NCBI GenBank assembly: GCA_002315375.1
Contig: DCHR01000056.1
Span: forward strand, 1,101-65,100
Reading direction: 5' to 3'
DNA length: 64,000 nucleotides
DNA from: Treponema sp. UBA1747
GTDB lineage: Bacteria > Spirochaetota > Spirochaetia > Treponematales > Treponemataceae
Position numbers and translations under genes: made by a program. The notes beneath the pieces were generated by a model, which saw only the letters and a list, made by a program, of their open reading frames with translations, had not been told where the DNA came from and did not search any database. Of the stretch, positions 44,911 to 54,194 are shown piece by piece (the first letter of the stretch is position 1; each line of letters opens with the position of its first letter).

Positions 44911-46202
44911 TATTTCATTGCCTCTGCAGTATTGTAAATAGATGTATAAACCTTTTCGATTTTATCTTCATCAATACTTGAGAATGCAACACGAAGAGTC
45001 TGTGCATTGATAGAAACTACACCGATTCCGCAATCAGCCAGAAGCTTTTTACGAAGTTCTTCAGCATCTACACCAGTTACATTGAAACTCATGAAATAAC
45101 CTGAGTTGAATGGAAGTGGTTTAAGAACAGAAGAAGTACGATTGTCTGTGAAAGCTTTTACCAGTTTGAAACGCTTTTCAAGCATTTCGCGCATAGCCTT
45201 TTTAGCTTCTTCATGTTCTGGATCTTTGAAGGCATGAAGAACGAGAGACTGTGCAGGACTTGAAGAACATGAAACTGAAGAACGGATAACACCCATGAAT
45301 TTAACAGTAAGTGCATCGTACTGTTCATCTGTCATTCCTTTTGATGCAAAAGTAACGAAGCCTGAACGGAGTCCCCAGGCGAAATCTTCTTTTGTTGGAC
45401 CATCAGCTTTAATTGCAAGAACATTTTCATGAAGATCAGCCAGGTAAGCAAAAAGTGACTGACTTTCGATATTGTCTTCGTAATTCAGTCCGAAATATGC
45501 ATCGTCTGAAAGAACCATAACTTTGATTCCTTCTTCAGCCATTTTCTTGATCATTGCAACGATTGCAGCGGCTTCATCTTTTGTAGGACTGTAACCTGAA
45601 GGATTCTGTGGGAAGTTCAGAATTACACGTACAGAGCCATATTTTGCACCGTCAGCACGCATTGCTTCTTCAAGAGATTTAAGATTCAAACCTTTTTCAT
45701 CGAAACATTCGAACTGATGAAATTCAGCACCGCGGCGGGCACAGGTAATAAGTTCATAGTTATCCCAGCATGGATTTGGTGCCAGAAGAGGTTTGTCTGT
45801 ATCTACGAACAGATCTGAAACATAAGAAAGAGCAGCTGTAAGTCCTGGAACCAGGATTGGAAGGGAGAATTTTTTATCTGCCAGAGAAGGATTTTTCTGG
45901 ATAATTTTTTCCTTCCACATTTTACGCAGTTCCGGATTTCCTGCTGTTTTGGCATAAGCAACAGTTTCCTGTGGAGTAAAGTTCGGTACATTTTTCTTGT
46001 AAGAAGGAAGCATAACAGGAACTTTGTTCATTACTGTCATTCCGATTGTTCCGTTTGCGAAAGCAGCATGTGTAGCAGCTTCTCCACCCTGTGCGATAAT
46101 TCCATTTGGAAAGTACATACGCTTGCCAAGCTCAGACATAAGAGCCATGGCTGTAGAGTTTTCCAAAGTGTCATTTAATGATTTTGCTAAAGGATTCAAC
46201 AT
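44910..46202 (-). CDS. Class I/II PLP-dependent aminotransferase
   Basis: About 430 residues from ATG 46202. Fold type I motifs are visible: NFPQNPSGYSP (substrate/PLP Asn), VLSDDAYFGLNY (Asp and Tyr of PLP binding), a candidate PLP Lys in ADGPTKEDFAWG and a C-terminal LRVAF Arg. The substrate is not clear. It is transcribed from a strong promoter only 9 nt upstream and is followed directly by the binding lipoprotein gene. Confidence 0.85.
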   Translation of the reverse strand: MLNPLAKSLNDTLENSTAMALMSELGKRMYFPNGIIAQGGEAATHAAFANGTIGMTVMNKVPVMLPSYKKNVPNFTPQETVAYAKTAGNPELRKMWKEKIIQKNPSLADKKFSLPILVPGLTAALSYVSDLFVDTDKPLLAPNPCWDNYELITCARRGAEFHQFECFDEKGLNLKSLEEAMRADGAKYGSVRVILNFPQNPSGYSPTKDEAAAIVAMIKKMAEEGIKVMVLSDDAYFGLNYEDNIESQSLFAYLADLHENVLAIKADGPTKEDFAWGLRSGFVTFASKGMTDEQYDALTVKFMGVIRSSVSCSSSPAQSLVLHAFKDPEHEEAKKAMREMLEKRFKLVKAFTDNRTSSVLKPLPFNSGYFMSFNVTGVDAEELRKKLLADCGIGVVSINAQTLRVAFSSIDEDKIEKVYTSIYNTAEAMK

Positions 46203-46211
46203 AATAGCGAA

Positions 46212-46240
46212 ATTATACAAAATTCTGTATTTTTATTCAA
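46212..46240 (-). promoter_or_regulatory. Promoter of the aminotransferase, predicted leaderless
   Basis: TTGAAT (46235-46240), 17-bp spacer and perfect TATAAT (46212-46217) on the minus strand. The ATG at 46202 is 9 nt from the -10 box; no ribosome site. Confidence 0.7.
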
Positions 46241-46262
46241 TTTTTTGCATATTTTGTCTGCG

Positions 46263-46291
46263 TTGAAGAAATAATGGCACACCTTTATAAT
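46263..46291 (+). promoter_or_regulatory. Promoter of the moxR-Bat operon, predicted leaderless
   Basis: TTGAAG (46263-46268), 17-bp spacer, TATAAT (46286-46291), with 8 nt to the moxR ATG at 46300 and no ribosome site. Confidence 0.7.
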
Positions 46292-46299
46292 AGAAAATT

Positions 46300-47283
46300 A
46301 TGGAAAAACTAACCTTTGAACAGGCAAAAAAAATCAGCGAGCGGATTCAGTCTGAAGCCGCAAAACGCCTTGTTGGCCAGGAAAAACTGGTAAATGACAT
46401 TCTTACTGCTTTCATTGCAGGCGGACACGTTCTTCTGGAAGGTGTTCCGGGACTTGCAAAAACACTTACAGTAAAGACCTTCTCAGAAATCCTGAATCTG
46501 GATTTCAAGCGCATTCAGTTTACTCCGGATCTTCTGCCTGCAGATGTTACAGGAACTCTCATTTATGACCAGAACACAGGAAAATTTTCTGTTCGAAAAG
46601 GACCTGTATTCACAAATGTTCTTCTGGCCGATGAAATCAACCGTGCTCCTGCAAAAGTTCAGAGTGCCATGCTTGAAGCAATGGAAGAAAAACAGGTTAC
46701 AATCGGGGAAACTACATATACTCTCCCTGCCCCTTTCTTTGTTCTTGCAACCCAGAACCCTGTCGAACAGGAAGGAACCTACAATCTTCCTGAAGCAGAG
46801 CTGGACCGTTTCCTTGTAAAACTGGTAATCACATATCCGGAAGCAGCAAATGAAAAGCTCATCGTAAAAACTGCAGGAAAAGCTCCTGAAATCCCGGTAT
46901 CCAGACTTCTTAATACAGAACACATCCAGTTACTGCGGGACCTTTCTGAAACCGTCAATTGTGATGACAAGCTTATAGATTATATTGTTTCCATTCTGAA
47001 CGTTACACGTCCTTCAAAACTGGAAAAAAATCAGGATGCAGCCCACGACATTACACGGTACATTACTTTTGGTGCATCACCACGTGCCGGCATTGCACTT
47101 CTCCAGTGTGCAAAGGTAACTGCCATGCTCAACGGCCGGGATTTCGTTCTTCCGGAAGATATTAAATCAAATGCACTGAATGTTCTCCGCCACCGAATCC
47201 AGCTTTCTTATGAAGCTGCAGCAGACAATATTTCTGCAGATGAAATTATTTCACGCATAATGGAAATAATTCCTGTTCCATAA
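46300..47283 (+). CDS. MoxR-family AAA ATPase
   Basis: A 327-residue ATPase. Walker A is GVPGLAKT, Walker B LLADEIN, followed by FVLATQNPVEQEGTYNLPEAELDRF, the MoxR signature region. MoxR proteins act as chaperones with VWA proteins. It starts a typical MoxR-DUF58-Bat operon, with the DUF58 gene 8 bp downstream. Confidence 0.93.
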   Translation: MEKLTFEQAKKISERIQSEAAKRLVGQEKLVNDILTAFIAGGHVLLEGVPGLAKTLTVKTFSEILNLDFKRIQFTPDLLPADVTGTLIYDQNTGKFSVRKGPVFTNVLLADEINRAPAKVQSAMLEAMEEKQVTIGETTYTLPAPFFVLATQNPVEQEGTYNLPEAELDRFLVKLVITYPEAANEKLIVKTAGKAPEIPVSRLLNTEHIQLLRDLSETVNCDDKLIDYIVSILNVTRPSKLEKNQDAAHDITRYITFGASPRAGIALLQCAKVTAMLNGRDFVLPEDIKSNALNVLRHRIQLSYEAAADNISADEIISRIMEIIPVP

Positions 47284-47291
47284 TTTCGGCA

Positions 47292-48185
47292 ATGAATTAT
47301 TCAAAACTTTTACAGGAATCTCATTTTCTCGAAATACGGGCCCGTTCTCTTGCAGAAGGAATGAAGAGCGGAAATTTTCGTTCCCTTTACCGGGGACAGG
47401 GAATTGAAATGTCTGCAGTCCGTGATTATATCCGTGGCGATGACATCCGTTCCATTGACTGGAACGTTACTGCCCGAATGGGGAAACCTTATGTAAAAGT
47501 TTTTGAAGAACACAGGGAACTCCAGATAGTTCTCATCGTTGATAATTCCAGGTCAATGCAGATTCAGAATCAGGACACTTCAAAATATCAGACTGCAGCA
47601 GAAGCCGCAGCACTTCTGACTTTTGCTTCAGAGCAGAATGAATGTCCTGTGGGGACTGTTCTTTTTGACGGTCAGGTAAACCTGTCACTTCCACCTGTAT
47701 GGGGCCGCGAACAGACCATGATTATTCTTTCAAAAATTCAGAAAAATAATCTTATGGAAAACCCAGAACTGAATCTTGAACCGGGCTCTGCTCTTGGGGC
47801 CGCAATAAACGTTGCAGGCAAAATGTTAAAAAAGCGATCTCTGGTTTTTATTTTTTCTGATTTCAGAACAGCCGGCTATGAGGCTCCTCTGGGACAGCTT
47901 TCACACAAGCATGATGTCATTGCAATCCGGATGACAGATTCCTTTGACTCTCAGCTTCCGGCAGCAGGAACCATTCCTTTTATTGATCCTGAATCCGGGG
48001 AGAAAAAAATATTTCCTTCATCTTCAGGAAAATTCATAAAGGCCTGGAAAACCGCTAACGAAAACAGAGCAAAAAAACTGTATGACTTTTGCGCCAAACA
48101 CGGCATTACACAGGTAAACATGGATTCAACGGACGATCCTCTGAAAACACTGTCCGGTATTTTTTCAAGGACGCAGAAACAATGA
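47292..48185 (+). CDS. DUF58 domain protein
   Basis: A 297-residue protein. The DUF58 core is clear (YRGQGIEMSAVRDYIRGDD and SIDWNVTARMGKPYVKVF), followed by a VWA-like fold with DNSRSM. DUF58 proteins accompany MoxR ATPases and VWA proteins. It is cytoplasmic, with no membrane segment. The stop overlaps the next start (ATGA). Confidence 0.9.
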   Translation: MNYSKLLQESHFLEIRARSLAEGMKSGNFRSLYRGQGIEMSAVRDYIRGDDIRSIDWNVTARMGKPYVKVFEEHRELQIVLIVDNSRSMQIQNQDTSKYQTAAEAAALLTFASEQNECPVGTVLFDGQVNLSLPPVWGREQTMIILSKIQKNNLMENPELNLEPGSALGAAINVAGKMLKKRSLVFIFSDFRTAGYEAPLGQLSHKHDVIAIRMTDSFDSQLPAAGTIPFIDPESGEKKIFPSSSGKFIKAWKTANENRAKKLYDFCAKHGITQVNMDSTDDPLKTLSGIFSRTQKQ

Positions 48186-49141
48186 AAAGACTGAAGCTCT
48201 ATATATTTTCTTTTCTTCTCTTCTCATTTTTTTGTGCACCCGTTTGGGCTCAGAATTCTGAACATCAGGTTCTGATTCCGCATACTGTTTATGTCGGTGA
48301 TACAGCCCAGCTGAACATTTCTTTTTCAACAAATATCGATTTTTTTGAAGGATCTAATCCAAAAGAAAATTCAAAAAATCTTTCCCTTCAGAATTTCACT
48401 TTACCTCTGGACGATTCCAAATATACAGTAAAGAACATAACCCTTATAAAGAACGGAAAGACCTCCGGAACCCAGATTTCCTATACAATCTCCTTTATTT
48501 TTTCTCCGTGGATTACAGGGAAAATTAAGCTTCCGGCCTACAAACTGGAAAATGATTTCATGATCATTCCGTCTGAAATCTCAATAGATTCCATTTTCAC
48601 GGCACCCAAAATAAGCAGAAAATTCGTTGAAAACAAAGGTCCCCTCCTTATTCCAGGAACCACATACAGAATTATTTTCAAACTCATCAGTTTCATCATT
48701 TTTGCAATCCTGATTATTACAGCGCTGATAAACTGGCAGACAATTTCTCTTTTCTGTAAAAACCAGAAATTACGATTCTTATACAAAAGAAATATGAAGC
48801 ACACTTTTTCTTCACTTAATCAGATAGAAACATCAAATGCTTCTGCAAAAACAAAAGCCGAAGAGATTCAGAAAACTATGCGAAATTATCTTACGATCCG
48901 ATTCGGTTATAAATTTACAAACTGCGGAACAACAGAAATCTATTCCGGATTCCAGAACATTTTCCAGGGATTACTTTCCGAAAAAAAAGAAGATGCAGTC
49001 GATAATCTGACAGGAATATTCACCAGAACAGATTTTATACGCTATTCAAAAAACGGAACCTTCGAAAACAACGAGCTTGGAAACATGATTCAGTTCCTCA
49101 AAGAAATAATCAGTACCTTTGAAAAGGAGGAAACAGAATGA
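48182..49141 (+). CDS. Membrane protein of the Bat operon
   Basis: A 319-residue protein from ATG 48182. A signal peptide (about 1-24) is followed by a periplasmic domain, a membrane segment (about 165-190) and a cytoplasmic domain. The layout resembles the uncharacterised protein often placed between DUF58 and BatA genes. It overlaps both neighbours by 4 bp, which argues for tight coupling. Function is unknown. Confidence 0.8.
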   Translation: MKRLKLYIFSFLLFSFFCAPVWAQNSEHQVLIPHTVYVGDTAQLNISFSTNIDFFEGSNPKENSKNLSLQNFTLPLDDSKYTVKNITLIKNGKTSGTQISYTISFIFSPWITGKIKLPAYKLENDFMIIPSEISIDSIFTAPKISRKFVENKGPLLIPGTTYRIIFKLISFIIFAILIITALINWQTISLFCKNQKLRFLYKRNMKHTFSSLNQIETSNASAKTKAEEIQKTMRNYLTIRFGYKFTNCGTTEIYSGFQNIFQGLLSEKKEDAVDNLTGIFTRTDFIRYSKNGTFENNELGNMIQFLKEIISTFEKEETE

Positions 49142-51594
49142 CACTGGAATTTCCTTTTGCACTCCTTCTTATTCTCCTCATTCCTGCATACTGGTTATTA
49201 CGAAAGGCCGGGATTCTGAAAAAAGCATATATTTCAGCAGTTCTTGGAGACTGGCAGGGAAAAGCCTTCGAATGGAAAGACCCTTTTACACAGATTTTAT
49301 TTTATCTTTCAAAAGCCCTGATTTACACAGGATTCCTTCTTACGGTTATCGCTATGTCTGATCCTGTTCATAAATACCAGGAAAAAGTTTTCACAAGCCG
49401 CGGAACGGATATTCTCTTTATTCTTGATACAAGTCCTTCCATGGTCGCAAAAGATGTAAACGGGAAAACAAGACTTCAGGCATCAAAAGACGCAGTAGAA
49501 AAACTTTTTTCTGAAGAAACAGGAAGCCGTTTCGGACTGGTTACTATGGGTTCTGAAGCCGCGGTTATTGTTCCGCCTACAACTGATTACAAAATCTTCC
49601 GTTCAAGACTTCAGGAAATTCAGGCAGGTTCCATGGGCGATGGGTCTGCTATCGGAACCGGGATTTCAACTGCAGTTTATCATCTGATTTCATCTGCAGC
49701 ACCCAAAAAAGTAATCATTCTTTTTACAGACGGAGAAAATAACGCCGGCGAAATTCATCCTGAAACAGCAGCAGAACTGGCTGCACAGAACAACATCAAT
49801 CTGTATGTTTTTGGTGTAGGATCAAAAGGCGTTGTTTCCATAAATTACACAGATCCTTTGAACGGAAAAAAATATTCAGGTTATTTAAACTCAGATTTCG
49901 ATTCCAGCTCTTTACGCAAACTTGCACTCCTCGGAAACGGAAAATATTTTGAAACCACAACCTTCGAACAGCTTTTACAGAACCTCGAGCAGATCTGTCA
50001 GAACGAATCTGTTTCCCAGGATTACACTTACAGAACAATTATTACTTCTTATTACAAACCTTTACTTTTAATAAGTCTGATTCTTTTCATTTCTGCATGG
50101 ATTTTAATTCGTCTGATTATGAAAAACAGAAAATTGATTCTATCCCGCTCAATCTGCTGGCTTTTAGGCTTAGGCTGCATCGGACTTTCTTTAACAAATC
50201 TTTCCTGGGGAACAACAATGGTTCCCGTTCAGAAATCGTCAAATGCAGTCAGTTTTGTTTTTGATGTATCAAACAGTATGCTGGCAAAAGACGAAACAAA
50301 CGGACTTTCACGACTGGACGCAGCATCACTTTTTGCACGAAAACTGCTTTCCAAAATGAAAGGTACACCGGTTTCAATTGTATTGTGCAAGGGAGACGGA
50401 ATTACTGCAGTCCCGCTTACAGAAGATTTTGTTATGGCAGAAAGCCTTATTTCAGTCCTTTCGCCGAATCTTATGTCTGCTCCCGGAACCAGCCTTGAAA
50501 AAGGAATTCTTGCTGCAAAAAACACTTTTTCAGAAAACCTGAATGTAGTCCGCCACATCTGGGTATTCACTGACGGTGGAGATGCAGACAGCAAACTTTC
50601 TTCTGTCCTTCTGGAATGCGCACGAAAAGGAATCAATGTAAAAATTCTTGGATTCGGAAGTGAAGAAGGATATGACATTCTGGCCGGTGATAAAAAAACA
50701 ACTGTTCACACGTCACTTCAGAAAGAACAGATTCTTGAATCAATCTCCAAAGTAAATGAAAAAATGACAGAAAAACATCTGACTGTAAAACCGGAATTTC
50801 TTCAGGCTTCAGGCAAAGGAACAGGAGCAGCTCTTCTTCATACTCTTGATAAAAACTCTCTGACAGATTCCTATATTTCCTATGAAGAGAAAACTGTAAG
50901 TCATTACAAGCTGTTTCTCTGCTTCGCACTTTTCTTTTTCATGGCAGGCATAATAATTTCAGAACAGAACATTTTCAAAAATCCGTTAATTCTTTTTGCA
51001 GGATTATGTCTCCTTTCCGGCTGCTCAGGAAATTACAGAAGCAGAAATATCGACAGAACTTTCAAGGGCGCTTCTTTTTACAGAGAAAAAGAATTTGAAA
51101 AAGCAGCCGGAGAATTTCTGGAATCCCTTGAATACGCAGATTCGAACAATGACCAGTCCCTGAAAGATTACGCTTTCTACAATATTTCTACTGCATATCT
51201 CATGTCCAACGAAAAGGAAGCGGCCCTTGAAAAACTTTCATTCATCTCTGACAATGCGCCACCTGATGTTAAATATGCAGCCTTTTTCAATGCGGGAGTA
51301 ATCACCTATCGAATGGGAGACAAAAATAAAGCTGCGGATTTTTTCCGTAAAGCTCTTGAAACAGACAGCACAAAAATCGAAGCCAAAATAAACCTGGAAC
51401 TTTGCACAAACCTTCAGGAATCCAGTTCTCCGGAAAACCAGGGAAACCTTATTTCGGCTTCAAATGAACCGTCTTCAAAAAATGATTTCACAAATCTGGA
51501 AAATACTATTTTTGAACTAATAAAGGAGAATGATAAGAATCAATGGAAAAACAGCGAAACATCAAACGATTCAGATTTATCTTCGGATTACTGA
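49138..51594 (+). CDS. Fused BatA-BatB-BatC-type protein (two VWA domains plus TPR)
   Basis: An 818-residue protein. A membrane segment (about 6-20) and another (about 60-78) precede VWA domain 1 with the MIDAS DTSPSM at about residue 91. Two further membrane segments (about 305-345) lead to VWA domain 2 with DVSNSM at about residue 371. A membrane segment (about 595-615) is followed by an internal LLSGC and a TPR region (about 640-760). Separate BatA, BatB and BatC are found in other bacteria; here they seem joined. The role is thought to be envelope stress resistance. Confidence 0.85.
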   Translation: MTLEFPFALLLILLIPAYWLLRKAGILKKAYISAVLGDWQGKAFEWKDPFTQILFYLSKALIYTGFLLTVIAMSDPVHKYQEKVFTSRGTDILFILDTSPSMVAKDVNGKTRLQASKDAVEKLFSEETGSRFGLVTMGSEAAVIVPPTTDYKIFRSRLQEIQAGSMGDGSAIGTGISTAVYHLISSAAPKKVIILFTDGENNAGEIHPETAAELAAQNNINLYVFGVGSKGVVSINYTDPLNGKKYSGYLNSDFDSSSLRKLALLGNGKYFETTTFEQLLQNLEQICQNESVSQDYTYRTIITSYYKPLLLISLILFISAWILIRLIMKNRKLILSRSICWLLGLGCIGLSLTNLSWGTTMVPVQKSSNAVSFVFDVSNSMLAKDETNGLSRLDAASLFARKLLSKMKGTPVSIVLCKGDGITAVPLTEDFVMAESLISVLSPNLMSAPGTSLEKGILAAKNTFSENLNVVRHIWVFTDGGDADSKLSSVLLECARKGINVKILGFGSEEGYDILAGDKKTTVHTSLQKEQILESISKVNEKMTEKHLTVKPEFLQASGKGTGAALLHTLDKNSLTDSYISYEEKTVSHYKLFLCFALFFFMAGIIISEQNIFKNPLILFAGLCLLSGCSGNYRSRNIDRTFKGASFYREKEFEKAAGEFLESLEYADSNNDQSLKDYAFYNISTAYLMSNEKEAALEKLSFISDNAPPDVKYAAFFNAGVITYRMGDKNKAADFFRKALETDSTKIEAKINLELCTNLQESSSPENQGNLISASNEPSSKNDFTNLENTIFELIKENDKNQWKNSETSNDSDLSSDY

Positions 51595-52778
51595 TTTTCT
51601 TTTTTTCCGGATTATTCTCCCTGCAGGCATCAACACCTGTAACTCCGGAACAAATTCGAAATCTTGAAATTACACCGGTCGAAGGACAGGATTTTTCAAT
51701 CGGGAAAGAAATAAAATACCAGCTGATTCTCCCGGGAATATCGCCACTTAACGTACAGCTTACAAACCCATCGTCACAACCGGACATTATATTCAAAACT
51801 TTGCGAAGGACCGGTGACAACGGCGATGGAACAAAAATTGAATTGTGGTATGAATTCACAAAAGAAGGAAACTTAAAACCTTCTCCTTTGGAAATAAAAA
51901 TCGGCGCCAGTGATTTTCTGATTCCATTCGGAACTATAGGAATTTCAAATCCCCTTGAAAACAGAAAACCTTCACTTTACATTTCTTTTGCAAACGGAAA
52001 AACTCTCCATGAAAATTCCGGTAACTCCCTGATGACATGGCCCGTATCCGAAAAGCTCCGCTTCACGGTTTACGCAGTCAACGCAGCAGAAATTAAATCC
52101 ATAGATTTTGATCTTCCCAAAGATTCTCTTTTTTCAAAAACCCGGGATTACAAAATCAGACCTTCTGTTACCCCTGTCTGTGACTTTGAATGGACTCCGC
52201 TTATAAAAGGAAAAACTAAAACTCCGGAAATCAGAATTACTTTACAGGCTTCCAACGGAACTACAAGCACGATGAAAGTTCCGGTATCATATATAACCGT
52301 AATAAACGGGAAAAACAAAACCCGTACAGGAATAATAGACAAAACCTTCTCGGAATCTTTTGCAGATCAGGAAACAACTGTGCAGGAAACTGATTTATCT
52401 GTTCAAAATAATTCAGTTCAGAATAAGATTTTGAATCGCAAAAAAACTTACCTGAAGATTCTATTAATTTCTCTGGCTATACTGGTACTTATTGCTGCCC
52501 TTTTATTATTACTTAAAAAGAAATCTCCGGTTCCTTACATTATTCTTTCAGTAATCATGCTCCTCGTCCTGATTACTTTTACTGCACTTTCTAAAAAATC
52601 TGCTGCAGTTTATACTGAGGGTATCATAAAGTCGATTCCAGAAGAAAACAGCGGGAAAATCCTGCAGATTCCGGAAAATACTGAAGTTAAAATCTTGAAA
52701 TCCGTGGGCAACTGGTACTGCATCAGAGCAGAAGGTATTACGGGCTGGACCCAAAAAGAAAATATAAGGATTTATTAA
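51543..52778 (+). CDS. BatD-like membrane protein with C-terminal SH3 domain
   Basis: A 411-residue protein. Signal peptide (about 1-29), beta-rich exported region (about 30-290) as in BatD, then two membrane segments (about 305-325 and 333-350) and a final SH3-like domain (about 360-411, ending GWTQKENIRIY). The first 52 bp overlap the preceding gene in another frame. An AAAGGAG lies 14 nt upstream, rather far away. It closes the envelope part of the Bat operon. Confidence 0.8.
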   Translation: MEKQRNIKRFRFIFGLLIFFFSGLFSLQASTPVTPEQIRNLEITPVEGQDFSIGKEIKYQLILPGISPLNVQLTNPSSQPDIIFKTLRRTGDNGDGTKIELWYEFTKEGNLKPSPLEIKIGASDFLIPFGTIGISNPLENRKPSLYISFANGKTLHENSGNSLMTWPVSEKLRFTVYAVNAAEIKSIDFDLPKDSLFSKTRDYKIRPSVTPVCDFEWTPLIKGKTKTPEIRITLQASNGTTSTMKVPVSYITVINGKNKTRTGIIDKTFSESFADQETTVQETDLSVQNNSVQNKILNRKKTYLKILLISLAILVLIAALLLLLKKKSPVPYIILSVIMLLVLITFTALSKKSAAVYTEGIIKSIPEENSGKILQIPENTEVKILKSVGNWYCIRAEGITGWTQKENIRIY

Positions 52779-52780
52779 AA

Positions 52781-53335
52781 ATGGATATGAATGACATTCT
52801 GGCCAAATGGGATCAGGTTCAGGCCAGTGAAAAACAGAAACAGAAAAATTCAGGCAGAAATCAGATTTCTCATAAAAAAGCCAATGCTCCAACAAAAGAA
52901 GAAAAGGAACTGGCAAGAAGCAAACTGGAAGATTTTGATGAAGAGAACAACAAACAGATAAATCCAATGGAATTATGGCTCAGGCGTTATGGAACCGTAG
53001 ATAAAGATAAAATGATTGAAGAAACTGAAGAACGCCTGAAGCAGACCGACAGAAATCATCTGAGGGAAATGCGGATTGAAGAACGAATCGACCTTCATGG
53101 GCTTAAACAGGATGAAGCCGAATTCAAACTGAACAGTTTTATTTCCAGCTGCAAACAGCGCGGAATCAGAAAAGTCCTCATTGTTCATGGCAAAGGGATT
53201 CACACAACAGGAACAGATCCTGTACTCGGTGAACTTGTCCGTAAGTTTATTGAACGGGATCCAAGACTTGGAATGTCTGGTCACCCGGACCGCAACATGG
53301 GCGGAAACGGGGCTACCTGGGTAATAATTAAATAA
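52781..53335 (+). CDS. Smr-domain protein
   Basis: A 184-residue protein. An N-terminal charged region of about 95 residues precedes a Smr domain (about 100-184) with IDLHGLKQDEA, VLIVHGKGIHT and the C-terminal GGNGATWVIIK. Smr domains have nicking or RNA endonuclease activity in some families. It follows the Bat genes by 2 bp, but its function is likely separate. Confidence 0.9.
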   Translation: MDMNDILAKWDQVQASEKQKQKNSGRNQISHKKANAPTKEEKELARSKLEDFDEENNKQINPMELWLRRYGTVDKDKMIEETEERLKQTDRNHLREMRIEERIDLHGLKQDEAEFKLNSFISSCKQRGIRKVLIVHGKGIHTTGTDPVLGELVRKFIERDPRLGMSGHPDRNMGGNGATWVIIK

Positions 53336-53391
53336 TTTTTTATTTTTATTGTAATCTATTCCGATTTTGATTATTTTTAAATTAACTGCTT

Positions 53392-53994
53392 ATGGAAAAT
53401 TATTACGATATTTTAGGTGTTCAAAAAAACGCCACTACTGATGAGATAAAAAAAGCATACCGTTCCCTCGCCTTCAAATACCATCCGGACAGAAATCCCG
53501 GTGACAAAGCTGCCGAAGAGCAATTCAAAAAGATTACGGTAGCCTACGACACCTTGAGTGACCCTGCCAAAAAACGGGATTATGACCTGGGTGGTGCTTC
53601 TACCTATTCTTCGCAGAATACTTCCGGTTATGGAAACGGAAATTATTCTTACCGCAGTTCTTATACAGGAAATCCTTTTGGAGAAGACAATCCTTTCGGC
53701 CAGTGGTATCAGAATGAAACCAGAAATTCAGGCGAAAACAGAAACTACACATATTATTATGAATCTCAGACTCCGAATTTCTCAAAAGACTATTACAAAC
53801 GCAGTTTCTGGAGAAATCTGGGTAAAGCGGTATTCAGCGGATTTATGGGGCGCATAATCATCGGAACTCCGCTTATTTATTTTTTCCCAATCGGTCCTAT
53901 TTTAGCACTGATTTGCGGCATAAACGTAATCCGGGGAATAATCGGAACTGTTTCCAGCTTCGTAAACATCATCTCCTACAAAGAAAAAAAATAG
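53392..53994 (+). CDS. Membrane-anchored J-domain (DnaJ-like) protein
   Basis: A 200-residue protein. The J domain (about 1-65) includes the HPD motif (YHPDRNPG) needed to stimulate Hsp70. A Tyr/Asn/Ser-rich middle (about 70-125) is followed by two hydrophobic segments near the C-terminus (about 140-190). It lacks the zinc-finger and C-terminal domains of DnaJ. It probably recruits DnaK to the membrane. Confidence 0.88.
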   Translation: MENYYDILGVQKNATTDEIKKAYRSLAFKYHPDRNPGDKAAEEQFKKITVAYDTLSDPAKKRDYDLGGASTYSSQNTSGYGNGNYSYRSSYTGNPFGEDNPFGQWYQNETRNSGENRNYTYYYESQTPNFSKDYYKRSFWRNLGKAVFSGFMGRIIIGTPLIYFFPIGPILALICGINVIRGIIGTVSSFVNIISYKEKK

Positions 53995-54000
53995 CCTCAA

Positions 54001-54029
54001 TTGACGGAAAAACCGTTTTTTGCTATATT
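54001..54029 (+). promoter_or_regulatory. Promoter of tRNA-Ala
   Basis: TTGACG (54001-54006), 17-bp spacer and TATATT (54024-54029), 12 bp before the tRNA starts at 54042. Confidence 0.75.
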
Positions 54030-54041
54030 TAAACCACTTTC

Positions 54042-54115
54042 GGGGGTGTAGCTCACCTGGCTAGAGCGCATGAATGGCATTCATGAGGTAGTCGGTTCAA
54101 GTCCGATCATCTCCA
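54042..54115 (+). tRNA. tRNA-Ala (GGC)
   Basis: A 74-nt cloverleaf with acceptor GGGGGTG/CATCTCC, including the G3-U70 pair that marks tRNA-Ala. The anticodon loop gives GGC; the T stem is GTCGG/CCGAT with loop TTCAAGT. Discriminator A; CCA is not encoded. The last 25 nt are repeated exactly at 54324-54348. Confidence 0.95.
54091..54115 (+). repeat. 25-nt direct repeat, original (tRNA-Ala 3' end)
   Basis: The T-arm and 3' acceptor strand of tRNA-Ala. An exact copy is at 54324-54348, 233 bp away. The pair could be attachment-site-like flanks of the element. Confidence 0.9.
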
Positions 54116-54130
54116 TCAAAATTTAACAAG

Positions 54131-54154
54131 AGCGTTCCGATTAGGAACGCTTTT
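54131..54154 (+). terminator. Terminator of tRNA-Ala
   Basis: AGCGTTCC (54131-54138) and GGAACGCT (54144-54151) around a 5-nt loop, then T residues to 54154. Confidence 0.85.
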
Positions 54155-54164
54155 CTATTTTAAA

Positions 54165-54193
54165 TTGACCTATATACATTAAAAATATAATAT
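54165..54193 (+). promoter_or_regulatory. Promoter-like sequence ahead of the tRNA-Ala element
   Basis: TTGACC (54165-54170) and TATAATAT: 17 bp to TAATAT (54188-54193) or 15 bp to TATAAT (54186-54191). The same TTGACS/TATAATAT layout precedes the tRNA-Gln/Glu unit. Predicted start is about 54197-54200, 2-5 nt inside the element's 5' end. Confidence 0.55.
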
Positions 54194-54194
54194 A

